64,000 bases of DNA from Stomorhina lunata (GCA_933228675.1 OW121741.1:43361080-43425079); one strand, 5' to 3'. Shown: positions 33,508 to 45,125, counted from the first letter of the stretch. Numbers and translations are program-made. Notes: generated from the sequence alone by a model not told the origin.

Positions 33508-34417
33508 CACTGCTCTGCAAAAATTCATTTTTTGTCTTTCTTTTAATAAAACTATGCGGACTATATGGATCTTGATGCGCTAAACTCAGATCCGTTGTCT
33601 GTTTTTTCCATCAGATCTGGATTTTTTTTATGGGCTTGGCAAATTTTTCCCCTTAAATTAGTCAGGTACGGAGACCTATTTCGTCCTAACTCGAGAACGA
33701 CTCATCCGATTTTCAAAATTTGATGATGCATAACAAAATTGCATTTATTTTAGTTTAATATACTTTTTCTGTATCTCTTATCGTTTTGGAGTTATTTAGA
33801 AATTAATGGAGAAATTTTTTTTTTCGTGCGAAATTCATAATTTTTTTCAGGTTAAAAATGTCATTAAAAAAAGATAAAGTAAAATTTTAACATTTTAAAC
33901 ATTTTTCTAAGAGCTACATATCTTAAGAATAAAATAAGCTATAAACCATAAAAATCGGTTTAAAAATGTGAATTTTATTACCAATTTACCCCAGGTACCC
34001 AATATTGCAATGCAACCAACCTTACATATGACCATAAGATTTCATTAGGTAATGAAGCTAAAATACAACGGTATTTTTTATAAAAATTGGTAAATTGGTA
34101 ATCGGTAAACTGGTAATAAAATTCACATTTTTAAACCGATTTTTATGGTTTATAGCCATAAGAAAAAAATTTTTTTCCATTAATTTCTAAATAACTCTAA
34201 AACGATAAGAGATACACAAAAATGAAAAATGAGTTGTTCTCGAATTAGGACGAAATAGGTCTCCGTACCTGACTAATTTAAGGGGAAAAATTTGCCACGC
34301 CCATAAAAAAATCCAGATCTGATAGAAAAAAACCGACAACGGATCTGAGTTTAGCGCATCAAAATCCATGTAGTCCACATAGTTTTATTAAAAGGAGGAT
34401 TTGGCTGCAGAGCAGTG
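33508..34417. mobile_element. Giant foldback element, about 300-bp inverted repeats, TTA target duplication
   Basis: The left end CACTGCTCTGCAAAAATT and right end GGCTGCAGAGCAGTG start near-perfect inverted arms: about 300 bases outside (33508-33815 against 34170-34417, e.g. GACGAAATAGGTCTCCGTAC on the right) and further arms near 33941-33990 and 34100-34165. Little unpaired DNA remains in the middle. TTA flanks it at 33505-33507 and 34418-34420. Comparison with the uninterrupted paralogous sequence at 23434-23460 supports a 3-bp duplication. No coding frame. A 3-bp TTA duplication is usual for PIF/Harbinger elements; the class call is inference. Confidence 0.75.
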
Positions 34418-34504
34418 TTATTAAAAATGCAGCAAAGTTATCTATATGGGTCTATGTTGGGCATTACCATAACAAATTATATGTACTACAATAACAACTA
34501 CTTT

Positions 34505-35470
34505 TATGGCCCGTTTTTATACATAGTCTAATTTTTGAAGCGATCGTTTGGTGGCAGGCGATTTCGTAAGAAAATGAGTTCATATAAAATATTTGTCTAG
34601 CTTACGATAGGTTAAGTGAGTTTTTTCTCTTTTCAATTTTACTTATTGCCACCGTATTAAAATATCAAGTATTGTTTACTTTCTCGATACCTTTTTTACC
34701 AAAAAGTGGTAACCCTTGACAAAACAAAAGTTGAGTGTTTTTTTTCGACTCATTGTTTATTGATATTTTATTCAGTTGCCGCTCAACCAGCGAGGAATGC
34801 ACATGCGTGGGGGTTATGTTTTTTGTTTTTTATAAATGGAACTTATAAAAATTACAAATTAATAAACATTTTTTATTTAGAAACATTTGAATATTTTTCT
34901 TAAAAAATGTATTTTTTTATTGCAAAGAATTAATTTTTTTTAAAAAAATATATTTTATAGGAAAAAACTTATTTTTTGTTACTTTTTGCTTAAAAGGGTA
35001 TTTTTAATATAATTAAATAAAATATAATTAATTATATAATTAAATATAATTAAAAAAAATTAAAGATTTTATATTTCTAATAAATTTTTTATCAAAAAAA
35101 ATCCATAATTTTGTTGTAAAAATTGGCGACGATTACTTTTTTCTGGTCGTTTGTTTTTGGCTCAATAGATGAGTGAAATCCAATTTCAAGAACCAAAATT
35201 TTATGCAAAGATTTCTGTGGGGTTTATATAACTCAAGCGGCTGACGATTGAGTGAAATTTATATGTGTTTTGTTATTGTAACAAAAACAAAATACATGTA
35301 AATTTCACCCAATTGTCAGCCGCTTGTGTTATATAAACCCCACATTCATTTCTTACGTATTTCACTCAAAGATAACTGGCATTTGTTTTATATGAACCAA
35401 AACCAGTTTTTTTTCACTCATGTAGCGAAGGTTTCTGTGTGAAACCAATTATAAAAACAGGCCATTAATA
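34505..35470. mobile_element. Candidate foldback element with imperfect ends
   Basis: ATGGCCCGTTTTTATA at about 34508 and its inverse TATAAAAACAGGCCAT at about 35450 bracket ~950 AT-rich bases. Weaker inner matches (GAGTTCATATAAAATATTTG against the inverse of 'CATTTGTTTTATATGAACC') support pairing. It contains the tight hairpin at 35206-35345. Edges are approximate and no target duplication is evident. Confidence 0.45.
35206..35345. repeat. Long hairpin, about 65-base arms
   Basis: GTGGGGTTTATATAACTCAA at 35207 pairs with the inverse of TTGTGTTATATAAACCCCAC ending near 35344; the arms also include AGCGGCTGACGATTG / CAATTGTCAGCCGCT. The loop is the short GTTATTGTAACAAAAAC region. A transcript would fold into a long, nearly perfect stem. 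Confidence 0.7.
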
Positions 35471-35989
35471 ATAGGAAAATAGAATACCTTTCGCTGATAT
35501 ACAAAGGTAGTATATTGTAACATTGTTTATACCCTAAACTCCAACATGTGAAAAAGTTTGTTAAAACAGAAGTATCTACCGGTATCGCAAACTACGCATT
35601 ATATATAAGTTGCGGGACAGAATATATATGTACGAATTATTCAGGTATGTGATGGAAATCTATCGTTTTCATATCGATCGACTTCATTTACATATATTTT
35701 TGAGATTTTTCGGTTATTTCCCCCCAAAAACATTCAAACCAAATGAAAGATAAGATATCAGTCAAATGGATTAAATCCCAAATTATAATGGGGTAGCGAA
35801 CATTTTATTAAAATGTTTAACATGTTTATTTTTGCAATAGGTAAAGTTGAAAACTTTTACTTTTTTAAATATTGCCTCATTTTCCCTTCTAATTCTTGAA
35901 TTTTATTACCTATTTAAACAGTTACAGAGACTTTGAAGCACAAAAAGTGGCCAAAGTCATATTTTCAATAAAAATTATGCAAGGAAGTT
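35471..35989. other. Unassigned intergenic DNA
   Basis: No repeat, frame or inverted repeat recognised. Confidence 0.3.
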
Positions 35990-36326
35990 CCACGTCGATT
36001 TAGCGATTTCAGTCCGTCCGTCCAAACTCTTCTGTCAAAATGCACTGAATGAGACAAAAATCATTCGTAAATCTGAAGATAATGAGAATTTTTGTAAAAA
36101 CTGTAATTAATTTGCCAAATTTCATGGTAATCGGTCCACATTTGACTCTAGCTCTCATATAAGTCCAAATGACGGAAACAATATATAAGTTTTGAGAAAA
36201 TGTTTGTATGATGGCAAAATTTAGCAAATATTTGTCCTTATACAGAAAAAAGAACACCTTTGACCTCAGGAGTGAAGGGTATCGTATGGTCGGGCTTTAC
36301 CGACTATAGAACTTTCTTACTTGTTT
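35990..36326 (-). mobile_element. RepA copy 9, partial
   Basis: From the GTCCGTCCGTCC core to CTTTCTTACTTGTTTT. The middle third is deleted and the hairpin-ended left part is absent. Confidence 0.6.
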
Positions 36327-36610
36327 TAGACTATTTTTGCGTCCGCCCGGAGATACCTTAAAAGAGGAGGTATGGGATAAAAAAATTATAGATAGTAAAG
36401 CTAACACTCCAAATTTTATTATAAATTAAAAAAAAAATATGATTTCACCACCAAATATTTTTAATTATTTTATAAAAAAAATACAAAATATAATTAATAG
36501 TAAAGTAGTCATCAAATGTAAAGTAAAATGATGATTTTTTAACTACTTGGAGTAAATTTTTTGTTTAATTCCTATCTTATCTTATCTTATATTCTTAAAC
36601 GAGCAATAAT

Positions 36611-36650
<40 letters not shown>

Positions 36651-37280
36651 TATATAGAATGGCTATCTCGAAAACGGCTTTAACGATTTTGATAAAATTT
36701 GGACAGTGGGTACCTTTTTCGATGTATAGGTCGCAGAAGAAGGAACTTTTGGTACCTTTGCCTCTAAGAGGGTAAAAACGGGCAAAAAGGGGAAAAAATT
36801 GAAAACGTTATGTCTCCTAAAGTAATAGGTGTAGAAACAAAATTTAAATTACGTTTTAAACAGCTATGAAAATAAGCGGACAGGTGTTTGGTACTTTTTT
36901 GAAACTATGTCCGATAGGGGGTAAAAAAGGGTGCAAATAGAAAGGAACTTTGTACTGCAGTCAATAGATGTGGAAGAAATATTGAACACGTATTTGGTAC
37001 TTTTTTGATTTTGGGGCCAAAATGGGTAGAAAAGGGATAAAATGATAACTTAACATCTCAAAAGTAATATGAATAGGAATTATGTTAACTGCTTTTTAAT
37101 AAAATGTACCGAATTCTATTAGTACCAAAGAAGTATCAAATAAGCATATGGAACTTTTCGAAAGTAGTGGATAAAAAGGGGAAAAATGAGTAATGTTACA
37201 ATTTTTAAACAAATGAATGTTTGTATGTATGTTCTTTATGGAATAGTAAACTGTGAATTTGATCATATTATGCTTATAGC

Positions 37281-37582
37281 AGGTTAGTCATCCGCCTAGC
37301 ATACCAGAGGCCCAAGTTCGATCCCTGGCCAGACCCACTTGAAAAAATAAATTTAAAAAAAAAAGCGGCGGTTCACCTCATAACTCAGCTAGCCACTGGT
37401 TATTGAGTATTAGGCTATGTAAAACTTCTCTAACTAATGCATTTGCCGTTCGGAGCCGGCGTTAAAACGTAGGTCCCTTTCAATGAGTCTAAAAATAGAA
37501 TCGGATGCAGCTCATTGTCTGAGAGAAGTACCCCTTGTTCCAATTGGAATGTTGTCGGGGAATTATATATATATATATGTAT
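37281..37582 (+). mobile_element. tRNA-like SINE, copy 2
   Basis: The counterpart of 21021-21310. B box in AAGTTCGATCCCTGGCC near 37313; body AGCGGCGGTTCACCTCATAA, AACTAATGCATTTGCCGTTC, AGTACCCCTTGTTCC; (TA)n tail. It lies between two RepC tandem units; TTTGATCAT occurs on both sides (37258-37266 and 37583 on) and may be the target duplication, though the tandem unit itself contains that word. Confidence 0.65.
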
Positions 37583-38127
37583 ATTTGATCATGCTATGAT
37601 CTTTAGCAAAGTTGTAGTGCATGAGCCGGCAAAGGTTTTTTAGTTGGTGTGAATAATTTCCGTCAGGTGGCGCTACTGAAAATCACTCAAAATCAATTTT
37701 ATCGTAAGCTGTACATTTAATCATGCTATAATCTTTAGCAAAGTTGTTGCACATGAGCCGACAAAGGTTTCTTAATTGGTATGAAGAAATTTCGTGGCAC
37801 CACTGAAATTTACTCAAAGTCAATTTAATCGTAAGCTGTACAAAGTCCAACAGGTAGCGCCACTGAAAATTACTCAAAATGAATTAAATCGTAAACTGTG
37901 CATTTGATCATGTTATAATCATTAGAAAAGTTGTTACGCATAAGCAGACGAAGGTTTCTTAGTTGGTATGAACAACTTCAGGTGGCGCCACTGAAAATTA
38001 CTCAAAATGAAATAAATCGTAAACTGTGACTTTGATTAGGCTTTAATATTTAGCAAAGTTGTTGCGCATGAGTCGACGGAGGTTTCTGTTGGTATGACCA
38101 AATTCCAAAATTTTTCAAAATGAATTA

Positions 38128-39223
38128 AGGTAGAAACACAATTGGGACGAATGACTAATTTCGTCCAGCACGACGAATTCGGCTTTAAAAATTCGTCTTG
38201 CATATTCGTCCATTGAACACATTTATGACGAATAAACGTTGCTGACGCCATTTTTGTTTATTTTTCATTAGCACAAATTACACACACTTTCGTACATATC
38301 GCGCACTCACAACATTTGCAATATTTTTTTTATTATATTCTTTCATTTTTTTACAAAAAGAAAATATTTAATTAATTTTATTTGAAATAATTATTTTTTG
38401 TTTACAATTTATAAGGTGACCATATTTCACAAAAACACATATAATTTCTTATACCTTACAACAGAAATAGAAATGCAGCCACTCTAAACCAGTTTAAGGT
38501 AGAAACACAATTGGGACGAATGACTAATTTCGTCCAGCACGACGAATTCGGCATTAAAAATTCGTCTTGTATATTCGTCCATTGAACACATTTGGGACGA
38601 ATAAACGTTGCTGACGCCATTTTTGTTTATTTTTCATTAGCACAAATTACACACACTTTCGTACATATCGCGCACTCACAATATTTGCAATTTTTCTTTA
38701 TTTTATTCTTTCAATTTTTCACAAAAAGAAAATATTTAATTAATTTTATTTGAAATAATTATTTTTTTGTTTACAATTTATAAGGTGAGCATATTTCACA
38801 AAAACACATATAATTTCCTATACTTTACAACAGAAATAGAAATACAGCCACTCTAAACCAGTTTAGTCGTCGTTCGTCTGCGTATGAAATAGAAATAAAC
38901 CTATCGCACTATTCGATACGCACGACGAATTTCGGCGTACGCATCTATTGTGAGCACTTTCATATAAACCCATATCTTCTATTTCTAACGACGAATATTC
39001 GTTCCGAAAAATTGGTCGTTCGTTCCAATTGTGTTTCATACTTTAGTCGTCGTTCGTCTGCGTATGAAATAGAAATAAACCTATCGCACTATTCGATACG
39101 CACGACGAATTTCGTCGTACGCATCTATTGTGAGCACTTTCATATAAACCCATATCTTCTATTTCTAACGACGAATATTCGTTCCGAAAAATTGGTTGTT
39201 CGTCCCAATTGTGTTTCATACTT
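38128..39223. mobile_element. TA-flanked MITE with a second copy inserted in its middle
   Basis: Outer element left half 38128-38494 and right half 39046-39223; inner complete element 38497-39043 (547 bp). Ends are AGGTAGAAACACAATTGGG and, inverted, AAGTATGAAACACAATTGGG. The inner copy is flanked by TA (38495-38496, 39044-39045), the outer by TA (38126-38127, 39224-39225). The outer element minus insert and one TA is also 547 bp. TA duplications and ~25-bp inverted ends suggest a Tc1/mariner-mobilised MITE. No transposase frame. Confidence 0.85.
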
Positions 39224-39349
39224 TAATCTGTAAACTATGCAAACTATGTGTTGATCGGAAAAAATAAATAAAATAATTCGAATTTAACTGAATATTTGCA
39301 CAAAATGCTTATCATAAAGCTCCGAGCAAGGCTCGGTCAACCAGGTAGT

Positions 39350-39727
39350 AAATATTATAAGCACTATGATATATAATACCATCATGCTTGTAGCGCCTTT
39401 AATAGATTTAAAAGAAAAAAAGATCTGTCTTAAAACCAAAAACTGTTACGGCATCTCTTTTGGCGTATCGGGTATTTCTAAAGCGATTTTGATGAAATTT
39501 AATAACATGCAGACTTAGTAGGATACTAAATCCTAATATAAAAACTAAGTAAGTTCGCCCTCCAGCAACTACAGAAACCCAATTTCAGCAGACGGGCATA
39601 CCTAAATATGTCTTTTAAGTCTGAGATAAATAGTGAAAAAATAAAAATTTATAATACCCCCTAACTTCTTAGAGGCTTAAGACATTTTTTAAAACTAAAC
39701 TGAACTGAAAGAAACTGAATTATTTAC
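39350..39727. other. Intronic side of E6, nothing recognised
   Basis: About 380 bases between RepC and the E6 donor. No C-terminal receptor exon on the minus strand and no known repeat. Confidence 0.35.
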
Positions 39728-40675
39728 CTCTTTGCTTGTGTTGTTAAACAAAAGTTGAACAATAACAAATATTAGCATTGGCAGCATCCATTGCAAGACA
39801 TAGAGTGATGTTAAATATCCTCTCGAACCAAGTAATTGCCCTTCAGAACCGGCAATAGCTGCTATATAAACATCACCCACTGATTCCAATATAATAACTG
39901 TTTTGCAAATAGTCAAAGCAATACCATAAGTATAGCTTATTTCCCCTTGAGATATGTGAACTATTTCATTGTAAGTCATTAATAAATCCTGGATTTGTTT
40001 TAAATTACTTTTACTATAGTTCACATGGGATTGAACCAGTAGTGATTCTATTGAATATGAAATATATTTTAGACTAATTGAAATTATTAAAATAATATCA
40101 ATATAAATCGCAGACACCAACATCGTTATAACACAACTTATTGTGAACATAATCCAAGGAATATAGAGGAAACCATGAAGACCACCATTGGGAAAATTGA
40201 ATAATCTTATAATATTTTGTATATAAATCACTGGAATTATGATTAACATTGCCGCACACGTTCGAGTGTATAATTTTAAAATTTTCGATTCTGTACCCGG
40301 ATATAAATTTGCATATAATCTTTTCCATTTTCGTGTTATTTCCAAAACTATTAAATGTCTATTTTGTTGAAAAAGCCACCAAATATTGAGAAGGATATGA
40401 GCTACGTTCGTTAACTGAATAGCGAAATAATTATAATAATTTCCGGTTGTATTGAATTCACCAAAAAAATACACATTTTTATTGATAGAGAACAAAATTA
40501 TTGATATCATTAAAGAAATTTGTATAAACGTAAAATAGATGTAATAGATTTTGGAATTTTTAATTTTAAAACAATCCTCATTTTTATCGTAATAGACTGA
40601 CATTAAACCCGAAATTTTTAAGAGTTTATAAAAAAATTTGAATTCGTTAATTTTCAATATAAATTTTCTTGTCAT
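39728..40675 (-). CDS. E6: Gr39a-like gustatory receptor alternative first exon, intact
   Basis: The longest exon of the array at 316 codons, ATG at 40675 (MTRKFILKINEFKFFYKLLK, a few residues longer at the N-terminus than its sister E7) to donor AGCAAAGAG|GTAAAT at 39728/39727, phase 0. Motifs: KISGLMSVYYDKN, TGNYYNYFAIQLTNVAH, WWLFQQNRHLIVLE, EISYTYGIALT, WMLPMLIF, ending LLFNNTSKE. Six TM segments. The N-terminal KISGLMSVYYDKN and TGNYY features are the most Gr39a-like of the window. Same missing TM7/C-terminus as the others. The donor is GTAAAT rather than GTAAGA, slightly weaker. Confidence 0.85.
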
Positions 40676-41087
40676 TTCGCTTAGATGTTTGACACGTTTT
40701 TAGAGGTAAAAATTTATTTAATTAAAATTGTGGTGAATATTTACATATGACCATGTAAATATTTATTGAAGTTAAAATTGTATAATTACTTATAGTTATA
40801 GTTATAGTTATCAGAATAACTAGATCTTACATCGTTAATTTAAAGGCAAAATGTGACATAAAACAAACTGTTAATTTATATCCTTGATCAATTTTTAATT
40901 AATATAATTAACAATTTATTAGGGTATTCAGTTGGTTAATCGTCAGTGGCATAAACGATAGCTCGAATAATTCAAAATGGGTAGTTTTTTAATAACAAAT
41001 TTTAATAATTGCAAATAATAATCTCTTTTTATATCAAATCACATAAAAAGCAAGTCAAACCTGGTACTCTTCTCTACTAAGGACAAT
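40676..41087. other. E6 upstream region
   Basis: AT-rich. It contains a short (TTATAG)n run at 40790-40812. No repeat family match; the promoter of E6 should be here. Confidence 0.3.
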
Positions 41088-42523
41088 AGGGCGTCTCGAA
41101 AAAAAAGTTCGCCATACACCACCGAATATAAAGTATGGCTTTGAGACAATTTCGAAATTTTTTTTTTTATATTTTTTTCGATGCACATTGGCTTCGCCAA
41201 AATACATTTTTCCTTATATCTTCGGCATTTACGGTCGGATCTTAAAGTGTAATATATCGATGTTTTTGTATCGATGTATTTTGCTTTAATAGTCATTGGT
41301 CTTAGATATCCGGTTCTAACATTTATGAATCATACCTCAGTTCCTACCACCCTAATGTACCTCCCTAATATCAGAAAATTAAAGCTCTTAAAAAATAGTT
41401 AAACTTTTACTAAGGAAGTTTTTCTATAACTCCAACCGAACTATTAAAAACAAGGAATTTTTATTTTTGTCGCCAAAATATATTTTTCGTTATATCTTCG
41501 CCATTTACAGTTGGATCTTTAAGTGTTATATATCGATGTTTTTGTCTAAAGAAGACCAATGTTTTGTGTTAATACTCATTGAGCTCAAGTACACTCTTTT
41601 TGTAATTAAACATGCTGTCTCAGCTCATACAATAAGAATTAAAAAAATTAATGTAAAATTAAAAAATTTGAATCGATCACGTCTTGGAACGATCCAATTT
41701 TGTTATATTTTTGACGACTCTCATGTTTTGAAAGGCATAGATAAGCTGTAAAAATAATTTAGCAACTAAAACTATAAAAATAAATAATTTTCCTTTATGG
41801 TATTTCGATTATTTCTTTTGAAAACTGTAATGCTTCTAGCTGTTCTTGCATATAGGACTGCAAGCATGGCGGCTCAGTCAATTCAAATTTTTTTCAATTA
41901 ATCATATCGAAATATGAGTCACTCTCGAAGTTAATAAAATTCTGAAATTGTGGAAAGAAGATTTGACGAATGCTTCATTTCTGGCAGATAGAATCCTTGT
42001 ATAGCCATCTGAACGTACTAGAGGGTCTGTTATCATCAACAACAAAATATTCTCAGGGTGGAAAAAGTAGGCATTATTCTCTATGGGCCGATGAAGGATT
42101 TGTTGAACGTCGTCCGAAGATATAACGAAAAATTTATTTTGGCGATCCCAATGAGCGGCAAAAACAAAAAATTGTTTCTTTTTAATAATTCGGTTAGAAT
42201 TATCGAAAAACGTCCTTAGTAAAAATATACCAATTTTTTAAGAGCTTTAATTTTCTGATATTAGGGTGGTAGAAACTGAGGTCTGATGAATAAATACTAA
42301 AACTGGATATCTGAGATTAATGACTATTAAAGCAAAATATTGGCCTTCTTGATACAAAAACATCGATATATCACACTTTAAAATCGACTGTAAATGCCGA
42401 AGATATAACGAAAAATGTATTTTGGCGCGGCGAAAAAAATTAAAAAAAAATTTTTTCGAAACTGTCTTACAACAATACTTTATATTCGGTGGTGTACGGC
42501 GAACTTTTTTTTCGAGATGCCCT
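41088..42523. mobile_element. Long inverted-repeat element, about 380-bp arms
   Basis: The left end AGGGCGTCTCGAAAAAAAAG and right end CTTTTTTTTCGAGATGCCCT begin arms of roughly 380 bases (41088-41465 against 42160-42523; ATATCGATGTTTTTGTATCG and TCGATATATCACACTTT are in the paired parts). Flanks read AAT on both sides (or TA if the terminal A is excluded). The interior repeats part of the arm in both directions (CCAAAATATATTTTTCG near 41471, CGAAAAATTTATTTTGG near 42128). The frames at 41039-41296 and 41467-41751 lie in repeated DNA and are not genes. Confidence 0.7.
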
Positions 42524-42925
42524 AATGGACATCCTTAATTCTAAGAGACCTATCTGTACTTAAAGAATCACAAAAGTTGCTCCCGTCTATTTACTTTCCA
42601 GGCAACTGTTATAAGAACTCGTCTGGGGACATTACTGTATTTAATCATCATTCGGCTGTTCCAAAATAAATTGTAACCGAATACAAAATTTCATGGGTCA
42701 TTAGAAGCTTTAAACCTTTTAAATTTTTCGGATTTGGCTCAGCAAATTTGGGATATCTAAGTAATTTGTTTTCTCATTCCTCGAAAAGTGTCGTTTAAAT
42801 TAGAGTTGTCAGTTTTGTCTTCATTTCGATGATTGTCACCAAAGTTATGATCCGAGATAATAATTTAAAAAACTGATTTCAAAAGGAGGTATAATTGCTT
42901 TCCGGTACCTATAAAGATTCATAAT
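42524..42925. other. Unassigned intergenic DNA
   Basis: No frame or repeat recognised. Confidence 0.3.
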
Positions 42926-43422
42926 ATATGTATATGGGCATTTTCAGGATCGAAAAATGAAATGTTGATAAAAATCATGTTTTACTGCCTATATTAAATT
43001 TTTTGTTAAGAAAATTTTAGGATATTTATGGGAAAATACATGGTACAAATAATAAAAACAACATATGGAAAAATCGTACGTTCGCGACCTGAACTAAAGT
43101 CAGTTAAACAAAAACTAATAGAGATATTTTATTTTCTAATACTGGATAGAGCTCTACATTAATACACTTTTAAAATAAATTAATCACTCTTGAATATTCC
43201 GTTTCCATTTCCAAATTTTAATGACTTCTACTTTGCGAACGTTCGGAAGGACATGTTTATAACTTTCATTAAAAAAAACTTAAACTCGATGAAATTCAGC
43301 TTTTACACCAAACGTAGTCCCTCTACCAAAATGCTAAAAAATACTGGGAAAAGTTTAGTTTTCTATATTTTTTATATATTCAAAGAGTAAGTTCAGAACC
43401 TCAGGAAATGCCCATATATTTT
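42926..43422. mobile_element. Candidate MITE with short inverted ends
   Basis: ATATGGGCATTTTCAGGATC at about 42930 and the inverse, CAGGAAATGCCCATAT, at about 43402-43417 give a 13-base terminal inverted repeat. The inside is AT-rich without a transposase; the 66-residue frame 43190-43390 has no resemblance. Confidence 0.4.
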
Positions 43423-43429
43423 TTTAGAG

Positions 43430-43935
43430 TGTCATAAGTTTGAGTTAACATCACGGTTTTATTTGACAACCCATTCAACAGCTGATAGTTGCTTTGAAAT
43501 TTCATTATGAATCGACTTGAACCACCCCAATTCGGCGAATGGGCTGAAGCTCAAATTAATATTGATTTTGAACTTTGAATCAAATTTTATTTTCCTAAGA
43601 AGTTTATTTCTGGTTGGATGTCACATTTGGAGTGAGGAATATTTACAAACTTTCGCGGAAAACCATTACATCCACAGAAAATCAAAGTTTGGTGCGGTTT
43701 ATGGACTGGCAGAGTCATTGTCATGTTCCTATGTTGAACGGAGCCATATGCCACTCAGGCGGAGCTACTAATTGATTTTATCACTTCGATAAATCATAAA
43801 CAATTGAACACCTGGAAATCAACATTGTGGATTTATCGACGAAATACGGTGGTAAATGCTGCGAAAAGTTATTGAAAATTAGTGTTCCAGATTGCGCCAA
43901 CTACGCCACCATAAAATATTCTTTTTTAATTAAGC
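43430..43935 (+). pseudogene. Mariner-like transposase relic, third lineage
   Basis: Plus-strand fragments in changing frames: FGEWAEAQINIDFEL (43533 on), HIWSEEYLQTF (43627), HRKSKFGAVYGLAESL (43675; equivalent to the LHPQKxxVWCGLWAGG region) and, after a gap, KQLNTWKSTLWI / LRKVIEN with a stop then CSRLRQLRH (43800-43910). The N-terminal HTH, the second and third catalytic Asp and most of the core are gone. The most decayed mariner in the window. Confidence 0.6.
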
Positions 43936-44548
43936 CCGTTTCATCGATATTTAAAATACATTTCCTTGCTTTATTATGATTTTAACTTGATTCACTCTAC
44001 AAAAAACAACCTTTAGTTTATTGTAGAAATGATTACTCCTGCTCTAAGGAAAACAGGTGCCTCCAGTCGAGCGGATTTGGAACCAAATGTTGATAAAAAA
44101 AAACCTATAAGAACCAAGTCAAACATTTTTATAACTTCGAGTATGAAACTTGGTGCAGGAGTTGGTCGATGAGATAAAGATATTTCTGAGTCGGAAAATA
44201 AATTGAAATTGAATAATTTAAAGATTTTTGCGTTTGAAAAACAGAAGTCGGAAGTTACAAAAGTACTAATTAGAAGAAACCCGCTTCACCCTTTACGTCG
44301 CATTTTTGTTTTTTTTTTTTTTAGGAAAAACAAATAATTTATTGAATGTCAAATCAGGACAATTCACCGGACAATGACTCAATATCGAATGTAAATTTTA
44401 ATGCTACCTCAATTTCGCGATTAGTTACATAACCATCTCGCAGTATCAGTTCACACATAATATCAAGGTTTTTTGAATTAAAGATATTGGGCTTCCTTCA
44501 CGAAACTCGGCCTTTAACTAACTACGGCCACGATTGACCATAAGGCCT

Positions 44549-44658
44549 GGGGAGTTACTGCGTATTTCGACTCGAAAGAAATTATTTTCGAAACACAATG
44601 CTTTAAGCATACCAATTCGAGCAGTTTTATTTTCGAATCGAGATACGCAGTAACCCCC
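44549..44658. repeat. Short hairpin repeat
   Basis: GGGGAGTTACTGCGTATTTC at 44550 pairs with the inverse of GAGATACGCAGTAACCCCCC ending near 44658, and the pairing extends inward through TCGACTCGAAAG / TTTCGAATCGA. About 28-base arms around a ~55-base loop. Confidence 0.6.
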
Positions 44659-44689
44659 CGACCGAAAATAGAAAAATTTGACAATTATA

Positions 44690-45125
44690 ACTTTGTATTC
44701 CTCATTTCTTGAAAAATTATTAAAATTAAACGAAATCAGTTTACATTTGACCATAGCTCTCGTATAAACAACTTGCGGAAACAGCTTAGATGTCATAGAT
44801 ACCATAGCTACCATATTAAACCGCCCGAACAACCCTTTTAATGGTTTCAAATATCAAATTATAATAGTAATGTTGATCAAATTTACAACTGTTAGTCAGC
44901 ATCTACATTTTTTCTGGAATCGGTCGACATTTGAGCTTATAGCTCCCATATAACTCTGCCCCAAATTGGTCCACATTTCACTAGAGCTCTTGTGCAACCC
45001 CTATCCCGGAAATCTGTTAAATACCATGCAACTAAATGTAGTTTTATATAAATATAGGACAGTATACAAAAATTTGTAATAGTCGGTCCACACTTGACCA
45101 TAGGTTTTAAATTACCACGAATAAT
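44690..45125 (+). repeat. Decayed RepB-like DNA
   Basis: Repeated GGTCCACATTTGACCATAG / AATCGGTCGACATTTGAGC style blocks with 'CTCCCATATAA' spacers as in RepB and RepA interiors, but without either family's ends. Confidence 0.4.

Larger units (their letters stand above)
36591..39349 (+). mobile_element. RepC copy 2 with a SINE and a nested MITE inside
   Basis: Starts ATTCTTAAACGAGCAATAAT after a TATCTTATCTTATCTTAT run, then a TA microsatellite, AATGGCTATCTCGAAAACGG and GGGTAAAAACGGGCAAAAAG blocks. Tandem ~130-bp units fill 37240-37280 and 37580-38127, and it ends TCCGAGCAAGGCTCGG, TCAACCAGGTA. The SINE sits at 37281-37582 and the nested MITE at 38128-39223. Removing these leaves about 1.36 kb, the size of the other copies. 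Confidence 0.6.
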
